A stretch of DNA of 64,000 nt from JADJRG01 sp964474905 (GTDB taxonomy: Bacteria; Myxococcota_A; Polyangia; Nannocystales; Nannocystaceae), in NCBI GenBank assembly GCA_964474905.1, contig CAYYUP010000011.1:1-64000 (forward strand), read 5' to 3'. Below the pieces are notes generated by a model, which did no database searches, was not told where the DNA came from, and was given only the letters and a program-made list of their open reading frames with translations. Shown here piece after piece: positions 7,817 through 14,927 of this stretch. Position 1 is the first letter of the stretch. Every line of letters starts with the position of its first letter. Both the position numbers and the translations under genes were made by a program.

Positions 7817-9598
7817 ATGATGCGATTCAATATTTTCTATGGTGCGACAATATCACTTCTTTGTGTAGGCCTGACAGTTTGCAGTGGCGATGACACCGCA
7901 GTTGGGACCGAAACCGACACCGATTCTGGAACAATGGGCACGACCGACGGCAGCACGACCAACGGCAGCACGACCAACGGGACAACGACGATGCCCGAGA
8001 CCACCGGCACCCAAGCTGAGTGCGGTGACGGCACTGTCGACCCTGGCGAGGTGTGTGATGATGGCAACGCCGACGATACCGATGCCTGTCTCGCCACCTG
8101 CGTTGCCGCGTCCTGCGGTGATGGCTACGTGCAGGAGGGCGTCGAAGCCTGTGATGATGGCAACGCCGACGATGCCGACACGTGTACGAATGCCTGTGTG
8201 CTCGCGAGCTGTGGCGATGGAATCATGCAGGAGGGCGAGGAGTGCGACGACGGGAATGCCGACGATACGGACGCCTGCCCCTCTAGCTGTCTCAATGCGA
8301 GCTGTGGCGACGGCAACGTGCAAGCTGGTATGGAGGAGTGCGACGACGCCAATGCCGACGATACGGACGCCTGCCTCACGAGTTGCGTCGCTGCGAGCTG
8401 CGGCGATGGACTCGTGCAAGAGGGCGTCGAGGCCTGTGATGATGCCAATGATGTCGACGACGACGAATGTACAAATTCTTGCGCCCTTCCCGGATGCGGC
8501 GACGGGATCATCCAGGTCGGCGAGGAGTGCGATGATGCCAATGACATCGACACCGACGAATGCCTGTCGACCTGCCTCCTTCCCAGCTGCGGTGACGGAT
8601 TTGTGCAAGAGGGCATCGAGGAGTGCGATGATGAGAATGATGTCGAGACCGACGAGTGCCTCAATTCATGTCTCCTCGCGAGTTGTGGCGACGGCATTGT
8701 CCAGGAGGGTATCGAGGAGTGCGATGACGCCAATGATATCGATACCGACGAGTGTTTGCCGACCTGCGTCGCCGCGAGCTGTGGCGATGGCTTTGTGCAG
8801 GAGGGCATCGAGGCCTGCGATGACGGCAATAAAGACAACCTCGACGGCTGCCTTAACTCCTGCCAGTTGCCGATCAGTTGCAAGCAGATCAAGGCCGCTG
8901 ATGATACTGCTGCCGACGGCGTCTACCCCTTAGACGTCGGCAATGGTACCTTCGACGCGTACTGCGACATGACAACCGACGAGGGCGGCTGGACTCTGGT
9001 GGCGCGCTTTGCCAATACCGACACCAAGAATTGGATGCAGTCCTCGGGCGCTTGGTGGTACGTGCAGACCGATCCGGTCGGCATGCCGACCAGTCGCAGC
9101 GAGAACGCCGATGCCTACGCACCCGCGTTTCACCAGGTCAAGGGCGACGAACTCAAGATCTCGCGGAGCGACAACGCCGATGACGCCCACCTGCTGATGA
9201 CCAACATGACCTGCCTGGGCGACAAGACGTTCCGCGAGCACATCACCGGTTACGGTGACTTCCAAAACGACGTGGTCTGGGGGACCGACAACGTCAAAGG
9301 CACCTGCGCTGGCACACTCGGCAACAATTGGAATGGGACGATGGGCTTCGCAGAGGCCCAGTGCACTGGCCAGATCGGGGCTGCTAACTCGATCTCGTTT
9401 TGGGCCGACTGGAGTCAGGGCGACGGCTCGGTCATGATGATCGGCGGTGGCGGTAACAACTGCAACCGTGCAGACCATGGAATCGGCGTCACCGAAGCCA
9501 ACAGCGCCAGCTTTAGCGACTCCTTTGGCAAGGATGACTTCGGCAACAACGGCCAGGATTACAATACCGGCTACGCTCTGAACCTCTTTGTCCGCTAG
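7817..9598 (+). CDS. Surface lipoprotein with nine DUF4215 repeats and a fibrinogen-like C-terminal domain
   Basis: The 593-residue product starts at ATG 7817 (ATG 7820 is equally possible) behind GAGAGGG. The signal ends in a weak lipobox LTVC (Cys22), followed by a Thr/Gly/Ser linker. Nine consecutive repeats of about 32 residues (CGDG...EECDDGN...D.C...C) span roughly residues 75-360. The rest starts at SCKQIKAADDTAADGVYPLD and CDMTTDEGGWTLVARF and ends YALNLFVR, matching the fibrinogen-related C-terminal fold. DUF4215 repeats are stabilised by conserved Cys and are rich in Asp/Asn/Glu, suggesting Ca binding (inference). The gene is monocistronic with a strong terminator just after it. Confidence 0.88.
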   Translation: MMRFNIFYGATISLLCVGLTVCSGDDTAVGTETDTDSGTMGTTDGSTTNGSTTNGTTTMPETTGTQAECGDGTVDPGEVCDDGNADDTDACLATCVAASCGDGYVQEGVEACDDGNADDADTCTNACVLASCGDGIMQEGEECDDGNADDTDACPSSCLNASCGDGNVQAGMEECDDANADDTDACLTSCVAASCGDGLVQEGVEACDDANDVDDDECTNSCALPGCGDGIIQVGEECDDANDIDTDECLSTCLLPSCGDGFVQEGIEECDDENDVETDECLNSCLLASCGDGIVQEGIEECDDANDIDTDECLPTCVAASCGDGFVQEGIEACDDGNKDNLDGCLNSCQLPISCKQIKAADDTAADGVYPLDVGNGTFDAYCDMTTDEGGWTLVARFANTDTKNWMQSSGAWWYVQTDPVGMPTSRSENADAYAPAFHQVKGDELKISRSDNADDAHLLMTNMTCLGDKTFREHITGYGDFQNDVVWGTDNVKGTCAGTLGNNWNGTMGFAEAQCTGQIGAANSISFWADWSQGDGSVMMIGGGGNNCNRADHGIGVTEANSASFSDSFGKDDFGNNGQDYNTGYALNLFVR

Positions 9599-9621
9599 CC
9601 GCGACTCGACTCGAACTCACG

Positions 9622-9653
9622 AGAGCCCGCCGTCCACTGTGACGGCGGGCTCT
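9622..9653 (+). terminator. Strong intrinsic terminator
   Basis: Perfect 13-bp stem AGAGCCCGCCGTC (9622-9634) with GACGGCGGGCTCT (9641-9653) around a 6-base loop, then TGTGTTTG. It lies 24 bases after the lipoprotein stop. The T-tract is modest. Confidence 0.8.
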
Positions 9654-9685
9654 GTGTTTGCTTGTTCTCCGACTCGCCGAGTCGG

Positions 9686-10039
9686 TTATTTTTGCTGGCT
9701 GCCGCCACAGACATGGCATCCGTAGCAGACTGTTCCTCCGGGCGTGCAAACACACATCGAGCAGCAGAGGGAGAGTAGTGTCTCTGGATCCGCGTCGGCG
9801 CCTGACGACAGGTTCATCGGCCCAGAGAATGACGCATCAACATCAACATCAACATCAAGATCAAGATCGTCTGCATCGACAAGCATCTCCTCACCATCCG
9901 CATCGATGATGCTGATTCCCTCGTCTGTCTGCTGGAGCTGAACGTCGTAGAGCTCCAGTGGGGTCTCCTCTGAGTCGCAGGCGGTGAGGCCCATCGCGAA
10001 GACCAGGGCGGAGATCAATCGTGTGATTTTATTCGACAT
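9686..10039 (-). CDS. Small lipoprotein with an Asp/Val repeat and a Cys-rich tail
   Basis: The product is 117 residues. MSNKITRLISALVFAMGLTAC is a clean lipoprotein signal (Cys21). Residues around 58-68 are an alternating DLDLDVDVDVD run encoded by a 6-bp tandem repeat near 9838-9872. The C-terminal 35 residues have seven cysteines (CCSMCVCTPGG then CYGCHVCGG). The Cys-rich tail could bind metal or form disulfides in the periplasm. I do not recognise a family. It is convergent with the preceding lipoprotein gene across the terminator. Confidence 0.7.
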   Translation of the reverse strand: MSNKITRLISALVFAMGLTACDSEETPLELYDVQLQQTDEGISIIDADGEEMLVDADDLDLDVDVDVDASFSGPMNLSSGADADPETLLSLCCSMCVCTPGGTVCYGCHVCGGSQQK

Positions 10040-10418
10040 AGTACGTGCGTCTTTCGAGTGCTTGGTGTTGGTAGGGGACCTTGATGTCGGTCCTGCGACA
10101 AAGGACCGAGCCAGGTCCTTTACTTGGTATTCCCAACACGGCGTCGACTCTTACAGACGCAACAAAATAAAATTGAGGGCCGCAGATGGCTCCTCGTGTT
10201 CGGCCTGGTACTACGCAGGCTAGGCCCTCACGGGCGGGGGTGCAGACGATCGTTCGCCGCCCGGAACACCGGAACGACTTTACCGATCGCCGGGGCTTCT
10301 TGCAGGTCGGGGCTGACCGTAAAAACACCGGACAGAAGACGCAGAAATCCCACCAAAAGGAGCGTCGATGCGCTCCCTCGGCGGATTGTCGGTGCGAGGT
10401 GCAGGGCTTTTGGCCGAG
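10040..10418. other. Stem-rich intergenic region, possible structured RNA
   Basis: There is no gene. It contains several perfect inverted repeats: AAAGGACC/GGTCCTTT (10100-10107 with 10114-10121), TGAGGGCC/GGCCCTCA (10174-10181 with 10223-10230), CGGGCGG/CCGCCCG (10231-10237 with 10257-10263), and a terminator-like stem at 10359-10376. The first may be an operator or the leader of the lipoprotein gene that starts at 10039. Confidence 0.45.
10359..10376 (-). terminator. Intrinsic terminator of the 47-residue gene
   Basis: Reading leftward, GGAGCG, a 6-base loop and CGCTCC are followed directly by TTTT. It lies about 42 bases past the stop of the small basic protein gene. Confidence 0.65.
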
Positions 10419-10562
10419 CTACTTGCTGCTCTTGGCCTTGCCCTTGGCGCCCTGACGCGTTGCGTGGGCCTCGGCTGCTTGCCGCTTGAGGCGGAGCTTG
10501 TGCTTAATCTGGCGGCGGCGGCGGTTCATCTTCGGTGTGCGGCGGTTGTCGTCGTATCCCAT
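10419..10562 (-). CDS. Very small, highly basic protein (47 residues)
   Basis: The frame runs from ATG 10562 to TAG 10419-10421 and encodes MGYDDNRRTPKMNRRRRQIK followed by HKLRLKRQAAEAHATRQGAK and a Lys/Ser tail. Nearly half of the residues are Arg, Lys or His. It is divergent from serS and followed by its own terminator, which supports a real transcription unit. The composition suggests nucleic-acid binding or ribosome association (inference). Similar short basic frames probably exist in other myxobacteria, but I could not check. Confidence 0.6.
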   Translation of the reverse strand: MGYDDNRRTPKMNRRRRQIKHKLRLKRQAAEAHATRQGAKGKAKSSK

Positions 10563-10713
10563 AGCTGCTTCTCAGTGTTGTTGACTTGGCCCGGCTCGGA
10601 GCTGGGGCGCGAGGATGAACGACTCTGCCGAGCGGGTCAAGCCCGTAAGAAGACCGATGAGGTCGATGCGTGTGTGCCCGCCGTCGACAGTCCTTGCTAT
10701 CATCCGCGCCGCC

Positions 10714-12081
10714 ATGCTCGACATCAAGCTTCTGCGTGAGCGTCCGGCGGATCTCGCCGCGAACCTCGAGGACCGCAAGGTCTGGATCTTTGACGATCTC
10801 TCCTTTGAGGTCGAGGGCTGGGCGCTGTCAACGATCGAGCGCTTGGCCGCGCTCGATCAGACCTTTCTAGGGCTCCTGCGCGAGCAGGAGGAGGTCCGTC
10901 GCCAACAAAACGAGACCAGCTCGGCGATGAAAAAGGTGGGCAAGTTGCCCAAGGCGGAGCAGGGCGCCGCTCGGGGGCCGCTGATCGAGGCCGGTCGGCG
11001 CCTGCGCGAGCGCGAGCAGGAGCTCTCGGAGTCGGCTGGGGCGGCGCTTGTTGCCCGCGACGAGGCCTGGGCTCGTGTCCCCAACATCACTCACGACGCG
11101 GTCCCGCGCGGCATCGATGATCACCGCGAACTCAGCCGTTGGGGCGAACCCCGCGACTTTGCAGCGGAGGGTTTTAACGGGCCGCCGCGAGATCACCTGA
11201 CGATCGCCGAGTCCCTCGATCTCGTCGATTTTGCGAGCGGGGCCAAGGTCGCCGGGCAAAAATTTTACTACCTCAAGAACGACGCGGTGCTCCTGGATCT
11301 CGCGCTCCAGCACTTCGCGTTGGCGACCGCCCGGCATCACGGCTTTATCCTGCACACGACCCCGGATCTGGCGCGCGTCGAGATCCTCCAGGGGCTCGGC
11401 TTTAACCCGCGCGGCGAATCGACCCAGGTCTACTCGGTCGCCGACTCCGATCTCTGCTTGGTCGGCACCGCCGAAATCACCCTTGGGGGCATGTTCGCCG
11501 ACACGATCCTCGACATCGAGCGTCTGCCGTTGCTGGTCGCCGGCCTCTCGCATTGCTTTCGCACCGAGGCGGGCTCGGCCGGGCAGGAATCCCGCGGTCT
11601 CTACCGCGTGCACCAGTTTACCAAGGTCGAACTCTTCGCGTTTACGGCTGCGGATGACCAGGAGAGCGGAGCGATGCACCGGCGCATGCTGGCGATCGAA
11701 GAGAGCATCTTTCAGGCGCTCAAGATCCCCTACAAGGTCCTTGATATCGCCAGCAATGACCTCGGCGGTCCCGCCTATCGCAAGTTCGATATCGAGGCCT
11801 GGATGCCGGGGCGCGGCGATTACGGCGAAGTCACGAGTACCAGCGATTGCCGCGACTACCAGGCGCGTCGCTTGAAGATCCGCTATCGCCCAGCCAGCGA
11901 GGGCAAGGGCAAGGCCAAGCCAAAGTATGTGCATATGCTAAATGGCACGGCGATCGCGACCGCGCGGGCGTTGGTCGCGATTCTCGAAAATTACCAGCAG
12001 GCGGATGGCTCGGTGTTGGTGCCCGAGGTCTTGCGGCCCTGGGTGGGCGCCGATCGAATCGCGCCGATCGAAGCGCGCTGA
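10714..12081 (+). CDS. serS: Seryl-tRNA synthetase
   Basis: This class II aminoacyl-tRNA synthetase charges tRNA-Ser (and tRNA-Sec where present). The 455-residue product starts MLDIKLLRERPADLAANL, the standard N-terminus of SerRS, so ATG 10714 is preferred over the longer open frame. The coiled-coil tRNA-binding arm covers about 30-110. Class II motif 2 is FRTEAGSAGQESRGLYRVHQ; later conserved parts are FDIEAWMPGRGDYGEVTSTS and HMLNGTAIATARALVAILEN (motif 3, with the catalytic Arg replaced in position by A-T-A-R context as is normal for the family). The divergent neighbour is the 47-residue basic protein. A perfect hairpin follows the gene. Confidence 0.96.
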   Translation: MLDIKLLRERPADLAANLEDRKVWIFDDLSFEVEGWALSTIERLAALDQTFLGLLREQEEVRRQQNETSSAMKKVGKLPKAEQGAARGPLIEAGRRLREREQELSESAGAALVARDEAWARVPNITHDAVPRGIDDHRELSRWGEPRDFAAEGFNGPPRDHLTIAESLDLVDFASGAKVAGQKFYYLKNDAVLLDLALQHFALATARHHGFILHTTPDLARVEILQGLGFNPRGESTQVYSVADSDLCLVGTAEITLGGMFADTILDIERLPLLVAGLSHCFRTEAGSAGQESRGLYRVHQFTKVELFAFTAADDQESGAMHRRMLAIEESIFQALKIPYKVLDIASNDLGGPAYRKFDIEAWMPGRGDYGEVTSTSDCRDYQARRLKIRYRPASEGKGKAKPKYVHMLNGTAIATARALVAILENYQQADGSVLVPEVLRPWVGADRIAPIEAR

Positions 12082-12117
12082 CGGTCTCGCATTGTCGATG
12101 CCGGGCCCCTGGGCCGG

Positions 12118-12146
12118 CCTAAAACCATGTATTCCGTGGTTTTAGG
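12118..12146. terminator. Perfect hairpin after serS
   Basis: CCTAAAACCA (12118-12127), a nine-base loop and TGGTTTTAGG (12137-12146) form a perfect 10-bp stem 37 bases after the serS stop. The T4 run is inside the stem, so it could terminate in either direction or be a regulatory structure. Confidence 0.55.
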
Positions 12147-12173
12147 GCGAGTCCCGTCGCGTACCATCAGAGC

Positions 12174-12308
12174 ATGTCGGACACTGAGAACGAGACGAAG
12201 TGGGAGTGGAGCTACAGCCGGTGGGTCGGTGTGATGTACGGGCCTGTGCCGGTGGGCGTGATCGTTGTTGTGATCGGCTATGGGGGCTATCTGGCCTTTG
12301 CACAATAA
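12174..12308 (+). CDS. Small single-span membrane protein (44 residues)
   Basis: ATG 12174 to TAA 12306-12308 encodes an acidic N-terminus MSDTENETKWEWSYSRW followed by one hydrophobic helix (GPVPVGVIVVVIGYGGYLAF) and a two-residue tail. A hairpin terminator follows within four bases. The amphipathic Trp-rich region before the helix is typical of small inner-membrane proteins. Function unknown. Confidence 0.55.
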   Translation: MSDTENETKWEWSYSRWVGVMYGPVPVGVIVVVIGYGGYLAFAQ

Positions 12309-12311
12309 AGA

Positions 12312-12336
12312 CCGTCGCCGGCATGTGCAGCGACGG
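12312..12336 (+). terminator. Hairpin terminator after the small membrane protein
   Basis: CCGTCGC (12312-12318) pairs with GCGACGG (12330-12336) around an 11-base loop, followed by GTTTGG. It lies between convergent genes. Confidence 0.5.
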
Positions 12337-12354
12337 GTTTGGCGGGTTAGCGGG

Positions 12355-14130
12355 CTAACGAGGGGCGCTTTTGGCCTTGCCCAGGCGGGCGAGGCGACCC
12401 GAGCGGATCCCCGTGAGCTCGCCGTGTTCGGCGATCACCTGGCCGTGCACGAGCGTGGCTCGATAGCCGTCAACGTCCTGCAGCAGGCGTTGGCCGCCCG
12501 CCGGTAGATCGTGCACGAGGCGCGGGCGATAGAGCCGCAGCTTGTCCAGATCAAAGACGTTGATGTCCGCTCGCTTACCGACGACCAGCTCGCCGCGATC
12601 AGCGAAGCCGATGTAACGGGCGGTGTCGCGGGTCATCATTTGGACCACCCGCTCCACCGGAATGTGGCCCTTTTTGCGGTCACGGGCCCAGTGCAGAAGC
12701 ATGTAGGTCGGGAAGGACGCGTCGCAGACAGTGCCGACATGGGCACCGCCGTCGGAGAGCCCAGGCAGGGCTTGGGGGTGCGAGAGCATGGTCTCGACGG
12801 TATCCAGGTTCATCGATCCGTAGTTGAAGATCGGGAAGTAGAGGAGCTGCTTGCCCTCGTCCTCGAGCATGCCGTCGTACATCGCCTCGATGGGTTTGAT
12901 GCCGCGGCGCTGGGCTTCGACGAAGAGCGACTCCTCGGGGGCGGGCTCGTAATTCGGGTTCTCGCCGAGGCGAAAGAGGCGCATCGAGATCCGGTCGAGC
13001 TGCGAAAGCAGGCGATCGGCGAGTGGCGGGATCGAGGAGCCGTCGCCCGCGAGCTTTTCGGATTTCTCTTGCAGGATTGTCCGACGAAACTCGGGGTCGC
13101 GCATCGTCCGGACACGCTCGGCGAGCGGCAGGTGGGCGATCTTTTTGTAGCTGGGGAAGCCGATGAAGGGGTGGAAGGTCGCCTCTAGGCCGAGCATGAT
13201 GCCGATCCCGCGGGCGGCGACCTGGACCCGGATATCCAGGCCCTTGGCCTTGGCGGCCTCGACCCGGGTGAGGATGCGTCGCCACTGCTCGGGATCGGCG
13301 TCGCGTTGGAGGAGCGAGATCGAGGCTCGGTGCCCGTCACCAGCGGCGACCATCGCCTCGATCGCGTCGAACTCCGGGTCAAATCGATCGGCGGAGATCG
13401 GCATGTCGAAGTCACTCACGGCCTGGAGAACTCCGTGATCCAGACCGTGGAAGGCGCGGGCGATGCCCTCGAGTTCGCGGATCGTCGCCTCGCTTGCCGG
13501 TGTCGCGGCGCCGCTCTTGGCCCGGTGATTGTCGGTGCGTCCGGTCGAAAATCCGACCGCACCTGCCTCTAAGGCCCGACGCGTTTCGGCTCGCATCGCC
13601 GCGATGTCGTCGTCGGTCGACTCTTCGTGGGCGAGTGCTCGCTCTCCCATCACGTAGACGCGGAGGGCGTCGTGCGGCATCTGTACGGCGAAGTCGATCG
13701 CGTGCGGGAAGGAGTCGATCGAATCCATGTACTGCTCGAAGGATTCCCAGCCCCACTTGATGCCCTCGGCGAGCGCGGCCCCGGGGATGTCTTCGACGCC
13801 CTCCATGAGCTCGATCAGCGTCATGCGATCCTTGGCTCGGGCCGGCGCAAAGCCGACGCCGCAGCTGCCCATGACAGCGGTCGTGACCCCGTGCATCGAC
13901 GAGGGCATGAGGTCTGGATCCCAGGTGACCTGGCCGTCGTAGTGAGTGTGAATGTCGACAAAGCCGGGGCTGACCAGCGCTCCTTCGGCGTCGATGGTTC
14001 GCTTGGCGGAGCCCTGCACGTCGCCCACGGCGGCGATCCTTCCGTCGACGATCGCGACGTCGCCTCGATAGGGTTTGTGGCCGCTGCCGTCGACGATCGT
14101 GCCACCCTTGATGATCAGGTCGTATGCCAT
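12355..14130 (-). CDS. N-acyl-D-amino-acid deacylase / amidohydrolase family protein
   Basis: This 591-residue amidohydrolase starts MAYDLIIKGGTIVDGSG, with GAGGAG nine or so bases before ATG 14130; the frame is open 17 codons further. The metal-binding HxH is in VDIHTHYDGQ; GSCGVGFAPAR follows the first strand where D-aminoacylases usually have GNCG, so one residue differs. The late Asp is in LSDGGAHVG, and the protein ends with the composite sandwich domain (RADINVFDLDKLRL, DLPAGGQRLLQDVDGYRATL). The family hydrolyses N-acyl-D-amino acids or related amides with Zn in the cytoplasm. The substrate is not determinable. It follows the oxygenase gene on the same strand after 148 bases, probably its own unit. 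Confidence 0.85.
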   Translation of the reverse strand: MAYDLIIKGGTIVDGSGHKPYRGDVAIVDGRIAAVGDVQGSAKRTIDAEGALVSPGFVDIHTHYDGQVTWDPDLMPSSMHGVTTAVMGSCGVGFAPARAKDRMTLIELMEGVEDIPGAALAEGIKWGWESFEQYMDSIDSFPHAIDFAVQMPHDALRVYVMGERALAHEESTDDDIAAMRAETRRALEAGAVGFSTGRTDNHRAKSGAATPASEATIRELEGIARAFHGLDHGVLQAVSDFDMPISADRFDPEFDAIEAMVAAGDGHRASISLLQRDADPEQWRRILTRVEAAKAKGLDIRVQVAARGIGIMLGLEATFHPFIGFPSYKKIAHLPLAERVRTMRDPEFRRTILQEKSEKLAGDGSSIPPLADRLLSQLDRISMRLFRLGENPNYEPAPEESLFVEAQRRGIKPIEAMYDGMLEDEGKQLLYFPIFNYGSMNLDTVETMLSHPQALPGLSDGGAHVGTVCDASFPTYMLLHWARDRKKGHIPVERVVQMMTRDTARYIGFADRGELVVGKRADINVFDLDKLRLYRPRLVHDLPAGGQRLLQDVDGYRATLVHGQVIAEHGELTGIRSGRLARLGKAKSAPR

Positions 14131-14278
14131 CGCTTTGCTCTCCTCGGGAGCTAGGGTGCCGAGGACAGCGTTCGGCGTCAATCAGCGCGGTCGGTCTGGG
14201 GCCGCTTGCGCGACGAAAGGTAAGCTTGGGCCTGGACTGGACGTGCTGAGCAAGAGCGCGCAGGGGGGGGCCGCCCGG

Positions 14279-14905
14279 TCAGCGACAGGGGCGGACGTGA
14301 AACCAGAGGTTAAACGCCCATTTGGTGCCGCGCTCGACCGGGTCGCCTGCGTGCAGGCTGTGGGGGTGGCGGGTATCGGTGTCGGCGTAGCAGTTGTGGA
14401 AGACGAGCACTCGTCCGCGCTTGGCTTGCACGCGCAGGTCGAGTCTGGGGAAGCTGGTCGATCCGCCAGCTTCGACGTCGGAGAGATAGCCCAAGAGAGT
14501 GACCACGCGCTGGCCACCGCGGGCGCAGCATCGTTGGCCGCGGGCGGTGCGGAGGTCGTAGGCGTCGAAGTGCGCCCGGTACTCTTGGCTCGATTCGTAG
14601 GCGATCACCTGGAACGACTCGGAGTGCACAAGCGGCAGGCCGACGAGGTCGGAGAGGCGCTTGGCGAGCTCTAGAGTCGTCGCTGTGGTGTCGTGCGAGA
14701 CCCAGACGACGTCGTTGGTGCGGCCCTTACTGTGATGTCCGCTCTCGGTCCCGCTGACCTCGGCGCGCTGGCGTTTGGGCTCGGCGAGGTCGATCAGGTG
14801 CTGGCAGCTCTCGGCGTCGATGACCCCGTCGAGTGTGAATACCAGGGGCTCATCGTGCAGGATCGCCGCCTCGGGAGGCGGCGATTTGAGGGTCGGGATC
14901 GTCAT
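14279..14905 (-). CDS. Prolyl-4-hydroxylase-like 2OG-Fe(II) dioxygenase
   Basis: The 208-residue product has the P4H alpha-type layout. The iron facial triad is H-x-D in EYRAHFDAYD and the distal His in LHAGDPVERGTKWAFNLW, with the Lys eight residues later binding 2-oxoglutarate. YLSDVEAGGSTSFPRLDLRV is the conserved strand segment. Bacterial members hydroxylate Pro or other residues in proteins or peptides. The gene begins 22 bases after the TPR protein's stop on the same strand and is probably co-transcribed with it; the TPR protein might be a partner or simply a neighbour. Confidence 0.85.
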   Translation of the reverse strand: MTIPTLKSPPPEAAILHDEPLVFTLDGVIDAESCQHLIDLAEPKRQRAEVSGTESGHHSKGRTNDVVWVSHDTTATTLELAKRLSDLVGLPLVHSESFQVIAYESSQEYRAHFDAYDLRTARGQRCCARGGQRVVTLLGYLSDVEAGGSTSFPRLDLRVQAKRGRVLVFHNCYADTDTRHPHSLHAGDPVERGTKWAFNLWFHVRPCR

Positions 14906-14927
14906 CGTGCACCACCGCGGGGCGTGA

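Noticed and set aside
7853..8933. Long frames on both strands over the nine-repeat lipoprotein
   Set aside because: Shadows of the repeat; no independent start signals or domain text.
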